NCBI GenBank assembly: GCA_965370555.1
Contig: CBDUVB010000001.1
Span: 1-64,000 of the forward strand
Length of the DNA stretch: 64,000 nt
Origin: JAJOKK01 sp965370555
GTDB lineage: Bacteria; Bipolaricaulota; Bipolaricaulia; UBA7950; UBA9294
Direction of reading: 5' to 3'
The position numbers were made by a program, and so were the translations under genes. Below the pieces are notes generated by a model that saw only the letters and a list, made by a program, of their open reading frames with translations, was not told the origin of the DNA and did not search any database. This document shows positions 41,566 to 49,704 of this stretch, piece after piece (within the stretch, counting starts at the first letter, position 1; every line of letters begins with the position of its first letter).

Positions 41566-41579
41566 GGAAAACGATTTCC
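41566..41579 (+). promoter_or_regulatory. LacI-family operator, probable autoregulation site
   Basis: GGAAAACGATTTCC is a near-perfect palindrome around CG, the classic LacI/GalR operator shape. It lies between the -10 and the start of the lacI-type gene itself, so the regulator probably represses its own operon. Confidence 0.65.
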
Positions 41580-41580
41580 T

Positions 41581-42585
41581 ATGACGAAACAGGCGACCAT
41601 CAGAGAAGTAGCCGCACGAGCTGGTGTCTCACCAAGCACTGTTTCCCGCGTGTTGAACGGGCTCGACGCCGATCATATGCGGCCGGAGACGAAAGATCGT
41701 GTTTTGTTGGCGATCGAAGAACTGGACTACACCCCGGTCAAAGCGGCGCAGACACTCCGTCGGCAGCGAACTCAGGTGATCGGCATTCTTGTACCCGATA
41801 TCTCCAACTCCTTCTTCTCCCGTATCGTGCGCGGTGTAGGATCGGTCGCATTTGAGAAGGGGTTCTCCACCCTGGTCTGTGACAGCAACCACTCCGTGGA
41901 GAAGGAATCGCACTACTTGGACATCCTCCTCGCGGAAGGGGTGGAGGGGATCGTCTTCATCCCAGTGGGACGTCCGGATATGGCACGGGTGAAGCGTCTG
42001 TTGCACCAGGGGATCAAGATCGTCGTCGCGGATCGCCGTGTGGAGGGGTTACCCACCGTTGGGGCTGACAACCAGGGGGGAAGCCGCGAGTTGACGAAGC
42101 ACCTCCTTCGACTCGGTTACCAGCGGATTGCGTACATCGCGGGGCCGCAAGAGGTGAGCACGGCCCAGGATCGCTTGGCTGGCTTTCGTCAGACGATGGC
42201 CGTGGCCAACCTCTCTCCAGTAGCGGTCTGCCACGGGAAGTTCACCTATGAATCCGGATACGAGCACGCCCAGAAAATTCTAAAAAAATACCGTGTGGAC
42301 GCCATCATGGCGGGGAATGACCTCATCGCGATTGGGGTGATCCAGGCTGCCGAGGACATGGGCCTCAGTCTTCCGGAGGACCTCGGAGTGACCGGGTTCG
42401 ACCACACGCCGCTCCTGGCCCTTGTGAGGCCGAAGCTGACCACCGTGAAGGTCCCGGCATACCGCTTCGGAGAGGAGGTATCCCGCCAACTCTTCGATGG
42501 GAAGGGTGAGGACATCACCCTGCCGGTCAAACTCATCCCTGGCGCCACCTGTCGACAGCAAGTAATCAAGGAGGAGAATAAATGA
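41581..42585 (+). CDS. LacI-family transcription regulator
   Basis: The 334-aa protein has the LacI helix-turn-helix and hinge: ATIREVAARAGVSPSTVSRVLNG, VLLAIEELDYTPVKAAQTL (residues 5-60). A periplasmic-binding-like ligand domain follows: VIGILVPDISNSFFSRIVRG, EGIVFIPVGRPD, VGADNQGGSRELTKHLLRLG, DAIMAGNDLIAIGVIQAAEDMGL, PEDLGVTGFDHT. ATG 41581 gives the family N-terminus; the frame extends upstream into the promoter. The stop overlaps the next start (ATGA), so the regulator heads the aldolase operon. Confidence 0.95.
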   Translation: MTKQATIREVAARAGVSPSTVSRVLNGLDADHMRPETKDRVLLAIEELDYTPVKAAQTLRRQRTQVIGILVPDISNSFFSRIVRGVGSVAFEKGFSTLVCDSNHSVEKESHYLDILLAEGVEGIVFIPVGRPDMARVKRLLHQGIKIVVADRRVEGLPTVGADNQGGSRELTKHLLRLGYQRIAYIAGPQEVSTAQDRLAGFRQTMAVANLSPVAVCHGKFTYESGYEHAQKILKKYRVDAIMAGNDLIAIGVIQAAEDMGLSLPEDLGVTGFDHTPLLALVRPKLTTVKVPAYRFGEEVSRQLFDGKGEDITLPVKLIPGATCRQQVIKEENK

Positions 42586-43328
42586 GTGGAAAGATGATTC
42601 GGCTGAGCCGGATCTTCCGTGCGGATGGACGGGCGGTCGTCATCGCCCTCGATCACGGGCAGTTTAAGCACGAAGCGAAGGGGCTCGAAAGCATGGAGGG
42701 GATCATCGGAAAGGTGGTCGGCGGCGGGGCGGATGGGATCATCCTAAATCCCGGTCCTGCAGCGCAGTTTACGTCTATCTATGCCGGAAGATCAGCGCTC
42801 ATCCTGCGGCTGACCGGGGCATCGACCGAGCATAACCCGGACTTCGACTACCATCGGCCGATCGCCACGGTGAAACGGGCCGTCTCTCTCGGGGCGGACG
42901 CTGTTCTGGTGATGGGGTTCATCGGGGGAGCGGGAGAAGCCCGCTCGCTCGAACTTCTCGCGAAGATCGCTGGGGACTGCCAGCGCTACGGGATGCCGCT
43001 CATCGCGGAGATGCTCCCCGTCGAACCGAACCGATTCTACGACACAGAGTGGGTGCGTTGCGCGTCACGGGTGGGGTACGAACTCGGGGCCGATTGTATC
43101 AAGGCTTACTTCACGGGTGCACCAGCCTACAGGTCTGTCATCGACAGCTGTCCCATCCCGATCCTCATCGCTGGCGGGCCAAAGGTAGATGACCCACTGA
43201 CCATGGTGCGCGACGCGCTCGCGCTACGTGCCGCGGGTGTCGCCTTCGGCAGAAACATCTTCGAGGCCGCCGATCCCACACGAGAGGTCGAGAAGCTCGT
43301 GACACTGGTCCATTTGAAGAGCGATTAA
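42582..43328 (+). CDS. second class I aldolase of the FbaB/DhnA family
   Basis: The 248-aa enzyme is a paralogue of the one at 36625. It has RAVVIALDHGQFKHEAKGL, GADGIILNPG, GADAVLVMGFIGG, MPLIAEMLPVEPNR, GADCIKAYFTGAP with the likely Schiff-base lysine, PIPILIAGGPK and AAGVAFGRNIFEA. It is coupled to the LacI gene by ATGA overlap. Since each aldolase has its own regulator and transporter genes, the two probably act on different sugar phosphates. Confidence 0.9.
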   Translation: MSGKMIRLSRIFRADGRAVVIALDHGQFKHEAKGLESMEGIIGKVVGGGADGIILNPGPAAQFTSIYAGRSALILRLTGASTEHNPDFDYHRPIATVKRAVSLGADAVLVMGFIGGAGEARSLELLAKIAGDCQRYGMPLIAEMLPVEPNRFYDTEWVRCASRVGYELGADCIKAYFTGAPAYRSVIDSCPIPILIAGGPKVDDPLTMVRDALALRAAGVAFGRNIFEAADPTREVEKLVTLVHLKSD

Positions 43329-43341
43329 GGAGGTACCTATA

Positions 43342-45003
43342 ATGATGCAGAGAAGATTACGGCTTGCGCTGGCGATCGGAATAGCACTCTGTACCCTGAT
43401 CCTGGCAAGCACCGGCCTCTATGGCGTAACCGGAACGGTCTACATCGACCACAACAACGATCTGCAATACGACAGCGCCGATCTTCCACTGTCTGGGGTG
43501 GTCGTGAGCGATGGGGTCACGGTAGTGTCGACGGATGATAAAGGCGTGTTCACGCTGGAACCGGATCCCGAAGCCAGATTCGTCTTCATCGGCACCCCCA
43601 GCGGGACCCGGCCGCTCGACGGATGGTACCGGGACCTTACGGAAGGGGAACCCCTCGACTTCCCATTGGAGGTGGTGGTAGACGACTCCCCGCTCGTCTT
43701 TGTTCAACTCTCGGACACGCACTACGCGACCGACCCGGATGAGTTCAAGAAAGCCTTCTACGATCGACGGATGAAGGTCCTCCCCCAAGGGGTATTGGAT
43801 TCGATCATCGATGAGGTAAACAGCCTCGCACCGGATTTTGTTATGCTGACAGGAGACGTTGTGGCCGATGCGAAACGGCCCCCTGTTGAGCTGGTCGACA
43901 AATGGATGGCCTATGTAGCCAACCAGTTTGCCGCAAACTTTACTTCCCCTTTCTTCGCTGTGGAAGGGAACCATGACATAGTGTGTGATGAAACCGTAGG
44001 GAAAGAGATATACGAAAAATACTTTGGTCCTACCTATTACTCATTTAATAGGAAAGGTGTTCACTTTGTCGTTTTAGATACCATGCAACTTTCTGGCACA
44101 AAACTCACTTATACAGTCTCCCAAAATCAACTTGTTTGGATAGAGCAGGATCTGGCCTCAGCAGATCCGAATGCCCCTATTGTGGTCTTCTGTCACGAGC
44201 CAACCCCTTCTTGGGCTAACACTGAGGAGAATGCACAGATGCTCAAGCTCTTAGCGAATATTGGTATCACCGCTTTGTTAAATGGCTCTTGGCACGCGAA
44301 CTTCCTTATACAGCAGCAATACCCCTTCTATGAGCTCACATCTGGAGCAGTATGCGGCTCCTGGTGGGAAGGGGAGGCCCCAGATGGAAGCGAGTTTGGA
44401 TATCGGGTGTACCGGATGAGCCGCGGGCGGTTGGAGAGTATCTGGCAGGAGGTGGGCCTGAACACAGTTGAAATCAGCTCACCCCAAGGGGCGGTTGTCT
44501 TCTGGAACGATACCTTGCAGGCAGCGGTGTGGGGGGAAGCGAAGAGCGCTTCCTGGCAACTCGATGACAGAGCACCAATAGAAGCAGGGTTATCTCACAA
44601 TACGCTTTGGAGCACCGCCTACGGAAACCTGAATTTCTCAACGCTGGACGACGGCTACCATTCATTGACGATTGACTTCCTGATGGTGGATGGAGAAACC
44701 GTCTCCCGTGAGCGGTCTTTCTACATCTTAAACCCCAATTTGACGATCGACGAGATGAAGTCCCATAGTGAGGTCTTCATCGGAAAGACAGTTGCGGTTC
44801 CCCGACTCGAAGTCAAGGCGATTATGGGTAGCGACATCTCAGCAAGTGACGGAAGTGCAACCATTATCATAGGCAAGTTCCCTATTCCAGTGGAAAGGAA
44901 GGATGTGATCGGGATAGTAGGTATTTATCGCGAGCACAGCGCGACACTGATAAAACCCTACGATCCTGTCTTCTTCACGAAGTACGACGAGGCAGCGGAT
45001 TAG
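43342..45003 (+). CDS. exported calcineurin-like phosphoesterase with N-terminal SpaA/MetallophosN-type domain
   Basis: The 553-aa protein has a signal peptide (LRLALAIGIALCTLILASTG), a small beta domain (VTGTVYIDHNNDLQYDSADL, residues about 29-125), then the metallophosphoesterase core: QLSDTHYATD, LTGDVVADAK, VEGNHDIVCD, VVFCHEPTPSW and NGSWHANFL. The last motif has H-x-N where GHxH is usual. The C-terminal 150 residues contain an Ig-like and an OB-like region (VAVPRLEVKAIMGSDISASD). It probably removes phosphate from the sugar substrate outside the cell. Tandem ATGs at 43342 and 43345 follow AAGGAGGT. Confidence 0.85.
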   Translation: MMQRRLRLALAIGIALCTLILASTGLYGVTGTVYIDHNNDLQYDSADLPLSGVVVSDGVTVVSTDDKGVFTLEPDPEARFVFIGTPSGTRPLDGWYRDLTEGEPLDFPLEVVVDDSPLVFVQLSDTHYATDPDEFKKAFYDRRMKVLPQGVLDSIIDEVNSLAPDFVMLTGDVVADAKRPPVELVDKWMAYVANQFAANFTSPFFAVEGNHDIVCDETVGKEIYEKYFGPTYYSFNRKGVHFVVLDTMQLSGTKLTYTVSQNQLVWIEQDLASADPNAPIVVFCHEPTPSWANTEENAQMLKLLANIGITALLNGSWHANFLIQQQYPFYELTSGAVCGSWWEGEAPDGSEFGYRVYRMSRGRLESIWQEVGLNTVEISSPQGAVVFWNDTLQAAVWGEAKSASWQLDDRAPIEAGLSHNTLWSTAYGNLNFSTLDDGYHSLTIDFLMVDGETVSRERSFYILNPNLTIDEMKSHSEVFIGKTVAVPRLEVKAIMGSDISASDGSATIIIGKFPIPVERKDVIGIVGIYREHSATLIKPYDPVFFTKYDEAAD

Positions 45004-45039
45004 CAAGAGGGCGGGTTTAAGAGCATGAAAGGAGGAACG

Positions 45040-46314
45040 ATGAAACGAGTTGTGTTATTGGTGGCGTTGCTGGCTCTGATGGTCACGACGCTTGGGGTCC
45101 TCGGGTCGGCCGCCGATCTTACGTTTGTCTGCCCTGCCTGGCAAGGGGACACGGTGAAGGAGATCAAGGCGATCGTTGCCGAGTGGAACGATGCGTACCC
45201 CGATATTCAGGTCGAGATCCTCTGGCAGGCGTGGGAGAACCTGGATGACTACCTCCTGACGAGCTTTCAGGGGGGGCAGGCTCCTGACATCTTTCATGAG
45301 GACGCGGTGATGTGCTACGAGTACGGGATGCTCGGCTACGCTGCCCCGCTCAACGATTACCTGAACGACGAGACCATTTCGGACATCCCCGTCTCCACTT
45401 GGGAAGGGGTAAGCGATGATAAGGGGACGATCTATGGAGTTCCCCTCCTGCAGGAGACGCTCGTCATCTTCTACAACAAGACCCTGTTCGCCGATGCTGG
45501 GATCACTTTACCTGCGGATGGGATGATCACCTGGGATGAACTCCGCGGCTACGCGCAGCTACTGACCAAGAGGGATGAGACCGGCAAGGTCACCACGTGG
45601 GGGCTCCTCGCCCCGCTCGAACAACGGCTGTGGTGGTGCCTGGTCGAGCAGAACGAGGGACACGTCCTGCAGCGCCATGACGACGGGACGTGGCACGTCG
45701 AGATCGACGAGAACGCGAGAGAGGCGATCAAGAGCTTTACCGATCTGGTGACCGTCGACCAGACCATGCCGCAGGATATCCTGAGCTACGATTTCATGAG
45801 TCTCCTGAAAGGATTCAAGGACGGGCAGTACGCCATGTTCAGCTATGGCTGCTGGGTGCGTAGCTGGATCGTGCGGCTGACAAAGGGCGAGCTCGATTGG
45901 GGGATGCTCCAGGTCAAGGGAGAGAAGAAGATCGTTACCGAGGCCGATCCCCAAGCCTTGGGGATCTACGTCGACTCACCTCACAGGGATGAGGCGTTCC
46001 AGTTTGTGGAGTTCTTCACCAACACGGAGAACTCGGCGCGGATCGCTTATGCCGATTGGCTCTTCCCGGTAAGGCAGAGCGCCCTGGAGCGGCCCGAGTT
46101 TCAGAGCGAGGAGAACCAATGGAGCATTGCCTATCAGTGGCTCCCTTACGCGCAGGACGTGAAGCCTCACATGTTCGCGTTCTTCGCTTGGGAATGGCAA
46201 TCGTTCCTCCCCCAGATTGAGCTGGTCATCTTGGGAAAACAGGATCTTGAGACAGCACTAGAAGTGGCAACCACGCAGGGAAACCTGTTCCTACGGCGAA
46301 TGGGCCTGCAATAA
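45040..46314 (+). CDS. second sugar ABC transporter substrate-binding protein
   Basis: The 424-aa family 1 binding protein starts at ATG 45040, 6 nt after AAAGGAGG. A signal peptide (VVLLVALLALMVTTLGVLGSAA) precedes LTFVCPAWQGDTVKEIKAIV, VEILWQAWENLDDYLLTSFQ, APDIFHEDAVMC, LVIFYNKTLFADAGITLP and WSIAYQWLPYA. It is far diverged from the protein at 39291, so its ligand differs. It probably works with the permeases at 48005 and 48877, across the terminator at 46920. Confidence 0.92.
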   Translation: MKRVVLLVALLALMVTTLGVLGSAADLTFVCPAWQGDTVKEIKAIVAEWNDAYPDIQVEILWQAWENLDDYLLTSFQGGQAPDIFHEDAVMCYEYGMLGYAAPLNDYLNDETISDIPVSTWEGVSDDKGTIYGVPLLQETLVIFYNKTLFADAGITLPADGMITWDELRGYAQLLTKRDETGKVTTWGLLAPLEQRLWWCLVEQNEGHVLQRHDDGTWHVEIDENAREAIKSFTDLVTVDQTMPQDILSYDFMSLLKGFKDGQYAMFSYGCWVRSWIVRLTKGELDWGMLQVKGEKKIVTEADPQALGIYVDSPHRDEAFQFVEFFTNTENSARIAYADWLFPVRQSALERPEFQSEENQWSIAYQWLPYAQDVKPHMFAFFAWEWQSFLPQIELVILGKQDLETALEVATTQGNLFLRRMGLQ

Positions 46315-46394
46315 GGAAAACCCATGATATTGAGGAGGTGATGAACATAAGCAAACGCAGTTCCTAGAACAAAAGAAAAAAAGGAGGACAGACG

Positions 46395-46910
46395 ATGAAG
46401 AACGTTTCCAAGGTTTTACTGTGCGTGTTGGTGATCGGCCTAATCGCGGTGAGCGCGTGGGGGAAAGAAGTCCCCGTACCCACCGGAGAGGTTGTATTGA
46501 CGGTATCGGGAGCGATCGCGCTAACCAATAACGGTGACGTGTTCGAGTTCGATATCGATATGCTGAAGGCACTTCCCTACGTTGCCTATGTAGTGGAGGA
46601 TCCGTGGATGGGAGAACAGGCCTACGGTGGTGTGACGCTGAAGGCGATCCTTAGGTACGTGGGGATTCCCGCCGGTGCTAGCACCGCCGTAACGATCGCT
46701 TCGGATGATAAGGAAGTCCCCGTCGCAATCAGGGATGCCCTCTACTATCCGGTCCTCTTGGTCACCACCCTTGACGGTGATGACCTCCCGGCAAGCTTGG
46801 GCGGACCGGTGAAGCTGGCCTTCCCGTACGACTCCGATCCGGAGACCATAGAGCTCTACGATGAGAACCAGTGGAACTGGTACGTCGTCGAGATCCGGGT
46901 CGAATACTAG
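46395..46910 (+). CDS. exported SUOX-fold-like protein lacking the molybdenum-binding cysteine
   Basis: The 171-aa protein has a signal peptide (LLCVLVIGLIAVSAWG) and a domain like the molybdopterin-binding fold of sulfite oxidase relatives: VVLTVSGAIALTNNGDVFEF, YGGVTLKAILRYVGIPAGAS, TIASDDKEVPVAI, PVKLAFPYD, WNWYVVEIRV. The usual molybdenum-ligating cysteine is missing, and the mature part has no cysteine at all, so a catalytic molybdenum enzyme is unlikely. It may bind a ligand outside the cell. AAGGAGG precedes ATG 46395; an intrinsic terminator follows. Confidence 0.65.
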   Translation: MKNVSKVLLCVLVIGLIAVSAWGKEVPVPTGEVVLTVSGAIALTNNGDVFEFDIDMLKALPYVAYVVEDPWMGEQAYGGVTLKAILRYVGIPAGASTAVTIASDDKEVPVAIRDALYYPVLLVTTLDGDDLPASLGGPVKLAFPYDSDPETIELYDENQWNWYVVEIRVEY

Positions 46911-46919
46911 ACTTTCATA

Positions 46920-46947
46920 GGGGGGCGAAAGCCCCCCTTTCTTTCTT
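46920..46947 (+). terminator. intrinsic terminator
   Basis: GGGGGGC-GAAA-GCCCCCC with TTTCTTTCTT: a 7-bp GC stem closed by a GNRA tetraloop and followed by a U-rich tract. It ends the LacI-controlled block. Confidence 0.9.
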
Positions 46948-46961
46948 GAGAGACGATCGGA

Positions 46962-48005
46962 ATGATATCAAAGATGAAGATCGCTGAGCTTGTCGAGATC
47001 GGGAAGATCGGTTATCGCGAGGTCCCGACGCCGCATCCCGGACCCGGAGAGGTTCTGGTAAAGACCCACTCCGTTGGCCTGTGCGGGACCGACGTCAAGG
47101 CCTACTTCAGAGGGCATCCCTATTTCTCGCCCCCCTGCGTCCTCGGGCACGAGTTCGCGGGGACCGTCATCGAGGTCGGAGAGGGAGTCGAGCGGTTCGA
47201 GGTCGGAGAGGGGATAGTCGCCGCACCGTATGTCGAGTGTGGGGAGTGCGACCTGTGCCGACACGGTCTGGGCGAGCTCTGCGAGCACAAGGCATTCGTC
47301 ACCGGGGCACTTACGGAGTACATCCTCCTCCCGCGTGCGATCGTGGAGCAAGCAACATTTCGATTGGGTGCGGGGGTCGATTTCGCCGTCGGTTCGCTCG
47401 CCGAGCCGCTCGCCTGTGCTCAGAATGGCGTCGAGAGAGCAGGAATAACAGAGGGAGATACCGTCCTTGTCATCGGAGGCGGACCGATGGGGGTGATGCT
47501 CGCCCTGCTGGCAAAGACGAAAGGGGCAAAGGTCCTGTTGAGCGAGATCTCCTCTCCTCGGATCGAAGCGGCGCGTCAGCTGGGTATTGCCGTTGTCTCA
47601 CCAGAGGCAAAGGATCTTGCCGAGCGGATGAGGAGCGAATGGGGGAAGGGAAAAGCCGATCGAGTCCTCATTGCCGTTGGAAATAAATCGCTCGTCGAGG
47701 CGGGGTTCAACCTGGCCGCGGCCGGGGGGTGCGTCCTTCTCTTCGGCGGATTGCCGAAGGGAGACGAGATCTGCCTCGACGCGTTTGCCGTTCACTATCG
47801 CGAGATCGGGCTTATGGGAAGCTTCGGCTACAACCTACGTCAATTTAAGACGGCCGTCGCCTGGTTGAACAACCATGCGCGGGTCGTGCAAAGAATCATC
47901 ACTCACACCGTTCCCTTTTCCGAACTTGAGAGAGGTTTCGAACTAGCCAAGGAGGCAAAGGGATTGAAGATCATGATCAATTTTTCTGAAAGAGGGGGCA
48001 CGTGA
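46962..48005 (+). CDS. zinc-dependent alcohol/polyol dehydrogenase
   Basis: The 347-aa medium-chain dehydrogenase has the zinc Cys in SVGLCGTDVKAY, PPCVLGHEFAGTVIEVGEGV, and the structural zinc motif CGECDLCRHGLGELC; the nucleotide fold is VLVIGGGPMGVMLALLAKT with KVLLSEIS after it, where Glu favours NAD. It is related to, but clearly different from, the enzyme at 35579. It heads the operon that carries ftr and mch. An ATG at 46974 gives a more typical N-terminus (MKIAELVEIG) and may be the true start. Confidence 0.9.
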   Translation: MISKMKIAELVEIGKIGYREVPTPHPGPGEVLVKTHSVGLCGTDVKAYFRGHPYFSPPCVLGHEFAGTVIEVGEGVERFEVGEGIVAAPYVECGECDLCRHGLGELCEHKAFVTGALTEYILLPRAIVEQATFRLGAGVDFAVGSLAEPLACAQNGVERAGITEGDTVLVIGGGPMGVMLALLAKTKGAKVLLSEISSPRIEAARQLGIAVVSPEAKDLAERMRSEWGKGKADRVLIAVGNKSLVEAGFNLAAAGGCVLLFGGLPKGDEICLDAFAVHYREIGLMGSFGYNLRQFKTAVAWLNNHARVVQRIITHTVPFSELERGFELAKEAKGLKIMINFSERGGT

Positions 48006-48880
48006 TGCGCAGCGTTCGTACACCCTTCGACGAAGAGCGACGGGCTCTCCCGTTCCTTATCCCCGCGCTTGTCGTACTGTGCGGGATCAGCCTATACCCC
48101 TTGATCCAAGGGATCTCTCGGATGTTCTACACCTACCGTGCCTTGACACAGGAGACCGTCTTTGTTGGGTTCCGGAACGTGACGTCTCTCTTCCAGGACC
48201 ACCTCTTTCTACGGGCGTTCAGCAACAGCATCATCTGGACAGTGACGAGCGTCGGGATGCAGTTTCTCCTCTCCTACTGGCTTGCCACGATGCTCAACTC
48301 GCGCTTCCTGCGTTTTCGCAGGATGTTCCGCGGGATTGCCCTCATTCCATGGGCTCTTCCCCCGGTCGTCATCTCCCTCATGTGGCGCTATATCTTCTTG
48401 AACGGCGGGCCGTTGAACGCGTTCCTCCACTCCCTAGGGATGTCCCACCCGCCCAACTGGCTCACTGATCCCCAGCTCGCTCTCTGGACCTGCATCATCG
48501 CCAATATCTGGATGGGAATCCCATTCGTGACGATAATGCTCCTCGCAGGGCTGCAGACTATCGAGAAGGACACACTCGATGCTGCGGCGATCGACGGGGC
48601 AAACTATCTCCAGGCCCAGTACAAGATCATTCTCCCGAGCATTAAGAAGGTCGTGTTGATTATCCTCACCCTGGAGACGATCTGGACGTTCAACATGTTC
48701 GATATCGTCTTCGTCCTTACGAAAGGAGGACCAGGGAACGCATCGCTCACCCTTCCGCTCTACGCCTACGAGAATGCGTTCATGTACTACCAGGCGGGCT
48801 ACGGGGCTGCGATCGGGTTACTGATCCTGTTGTGCCTCCTCACCGTGGTTGTCTTCTACATTCGGGAGGTCCTCCAATGA
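48005..48880 (+). CDS. sugar ABC transporter permease (MalF type)
   Basis: The 291-aa permease has six helices, beginning FLIPALVVLCGISLYPLIQG, and the EAA loop DAAAIDGANYLQAQYKIILP (residues about 195-214). ATG 48005 overlaps the dehydrogenase stop as TGATG, with GAGGGGG upstream; a GTG one codon earlier is possible. It overlaps the next permease by 4 nt. Confidence 0.92.
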   Translation: MRSVRTPFDEERRALPFLIPALVVLCGISLYPLIQGISRMFYTYRALTQETVFVGFRNVTSLFQDHLFLRAFSNSIIWTVTSVGMQFLLSYWLATMLNSRFLRFRRMFRGIALIPWALPPVVISLMWRYIFLNGGPLNAFLHSLGMSHPPNWLTDPQLALWTCIIANIWMGIPFVTIMLLAGLQTIEKDTLDAAAIDGANYLQAQYKIILPSIKKVVLIILTLETIWTFNMFDIVFVLTKGGPGNASLTLPLYAYENAFMYYQAGYGAAIGLLILLCLLTVVVFYIREVLQ

Positions 48881-49704
48881 GAATGCACCCTGTAAAAAAG
48901 GTTCTGTTACACCTGTTCGTCATCCTGTTCATGCTCCTCCTTGCCTTTCCGATGGTCTTTATCCTGTTCAACTCATTGAAGACGGAACAGGGAATCGTTG
49001 CCTCCCCAATAGGTTTTCCCAGGGAAGCGACACTTGCCAACTACCGCGAGGTCTTCACCGAGTCGAGCTTCCTCACGAACTTTAAGAACAGTAGTATCGT
49101 CGCCATGGCGACCGTCTTCCTCTCCATTATCGTATCCACTCCGGCCGGATACGCCTTGTCGCGGTTCAAGTTTCGCGGGCGGACCATCTTTTCGATGTGG
49201 CTCCTTGCCACGCAATCCTTCCCCGGGATTATCATGGTCCTGGGGCTATTTGCTGTGCTCAAAACCTATCACCTGTTGAACACCCTTCCTGGTCTCGTCA
49301 TCATGTACACCAGTTTCAGCATGCCATTCAGCATATGGCTCCTCAAGGGATACTTCGACAAGATCCCGGTCGCGCTGGAGGAGGCTGCACGCATCGATGG
49401 GTGCAGCCGGGCAAAGTCGCTCGTCAAGATCGTTCTACCCCTTTCGGTCCCCGGGCTGCTGGCGGTGGGTACGTTCTCCCTCCTCCTCTCATGGAACGAG
49501 TTTTTCTTCGCCCTCGTAATCATGCGTGATAACGCGCACTACACACTTCCCGTCTTTCTGGCACGGTTCATGGGCTCGGGCGGCGTGGTGCGTTGGGGCC
49601 CGTTGAGCGCGGCGGCACTAATGGCGTGCATCCCCGTCCTGATACTGTTCATGCTGGGGCAGAAGTACCTCGTCTCCGGCCTCACAGGTGGGGCGATCAA
49701 GTGA
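48877..49704 (+). CDS. sugar ABC transporter permease (MalG type)
   Basis: The 275-aa permease starts at ATG 48877, 6 nt after GGGAGGT. It shows LHLFVILFMLLLAFPMVFIL, a FREATLANYREVF-like loop (REATLANYREVF) and the EAA loop EEAARIDGCSRAKSLVKIVLP. With its neighbour and the binding protein at 45040 it forms a second sugar importer without its own ATPase gene. Confidence 0.93.
   Translation: MRMHPVKKVLLHLFVILFMLLLAFPMVFILFNSLKTEQGIVASPIGFPREATLANYREVFTESSFLTNFKNSSIVAMATVFLSIIVSTPAGYALSRFKFRGRTIFSMWLLATQSFPGIIMVLGLFAVLKTYHLLNTLPGLVIMYTSFSMPFSIWLLKGYFDKIPVALEEAARIDGCSRAKSLVKIVLPLSVPGLLAVGTFSLLLSWNEFFFALVIMRDNAHYTLPVFLARFMGSGGVVRWGPLSAAALMACIPVLILFMLGQKYLVSGLTGGAIK

Noticed and set aside
43342..45003. 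Lipoprotein assignment for the phosphoesterase
   Set aside because: No lipobox cysteine follows the signal peptide; the Cys lies inside the hydrophobic core.
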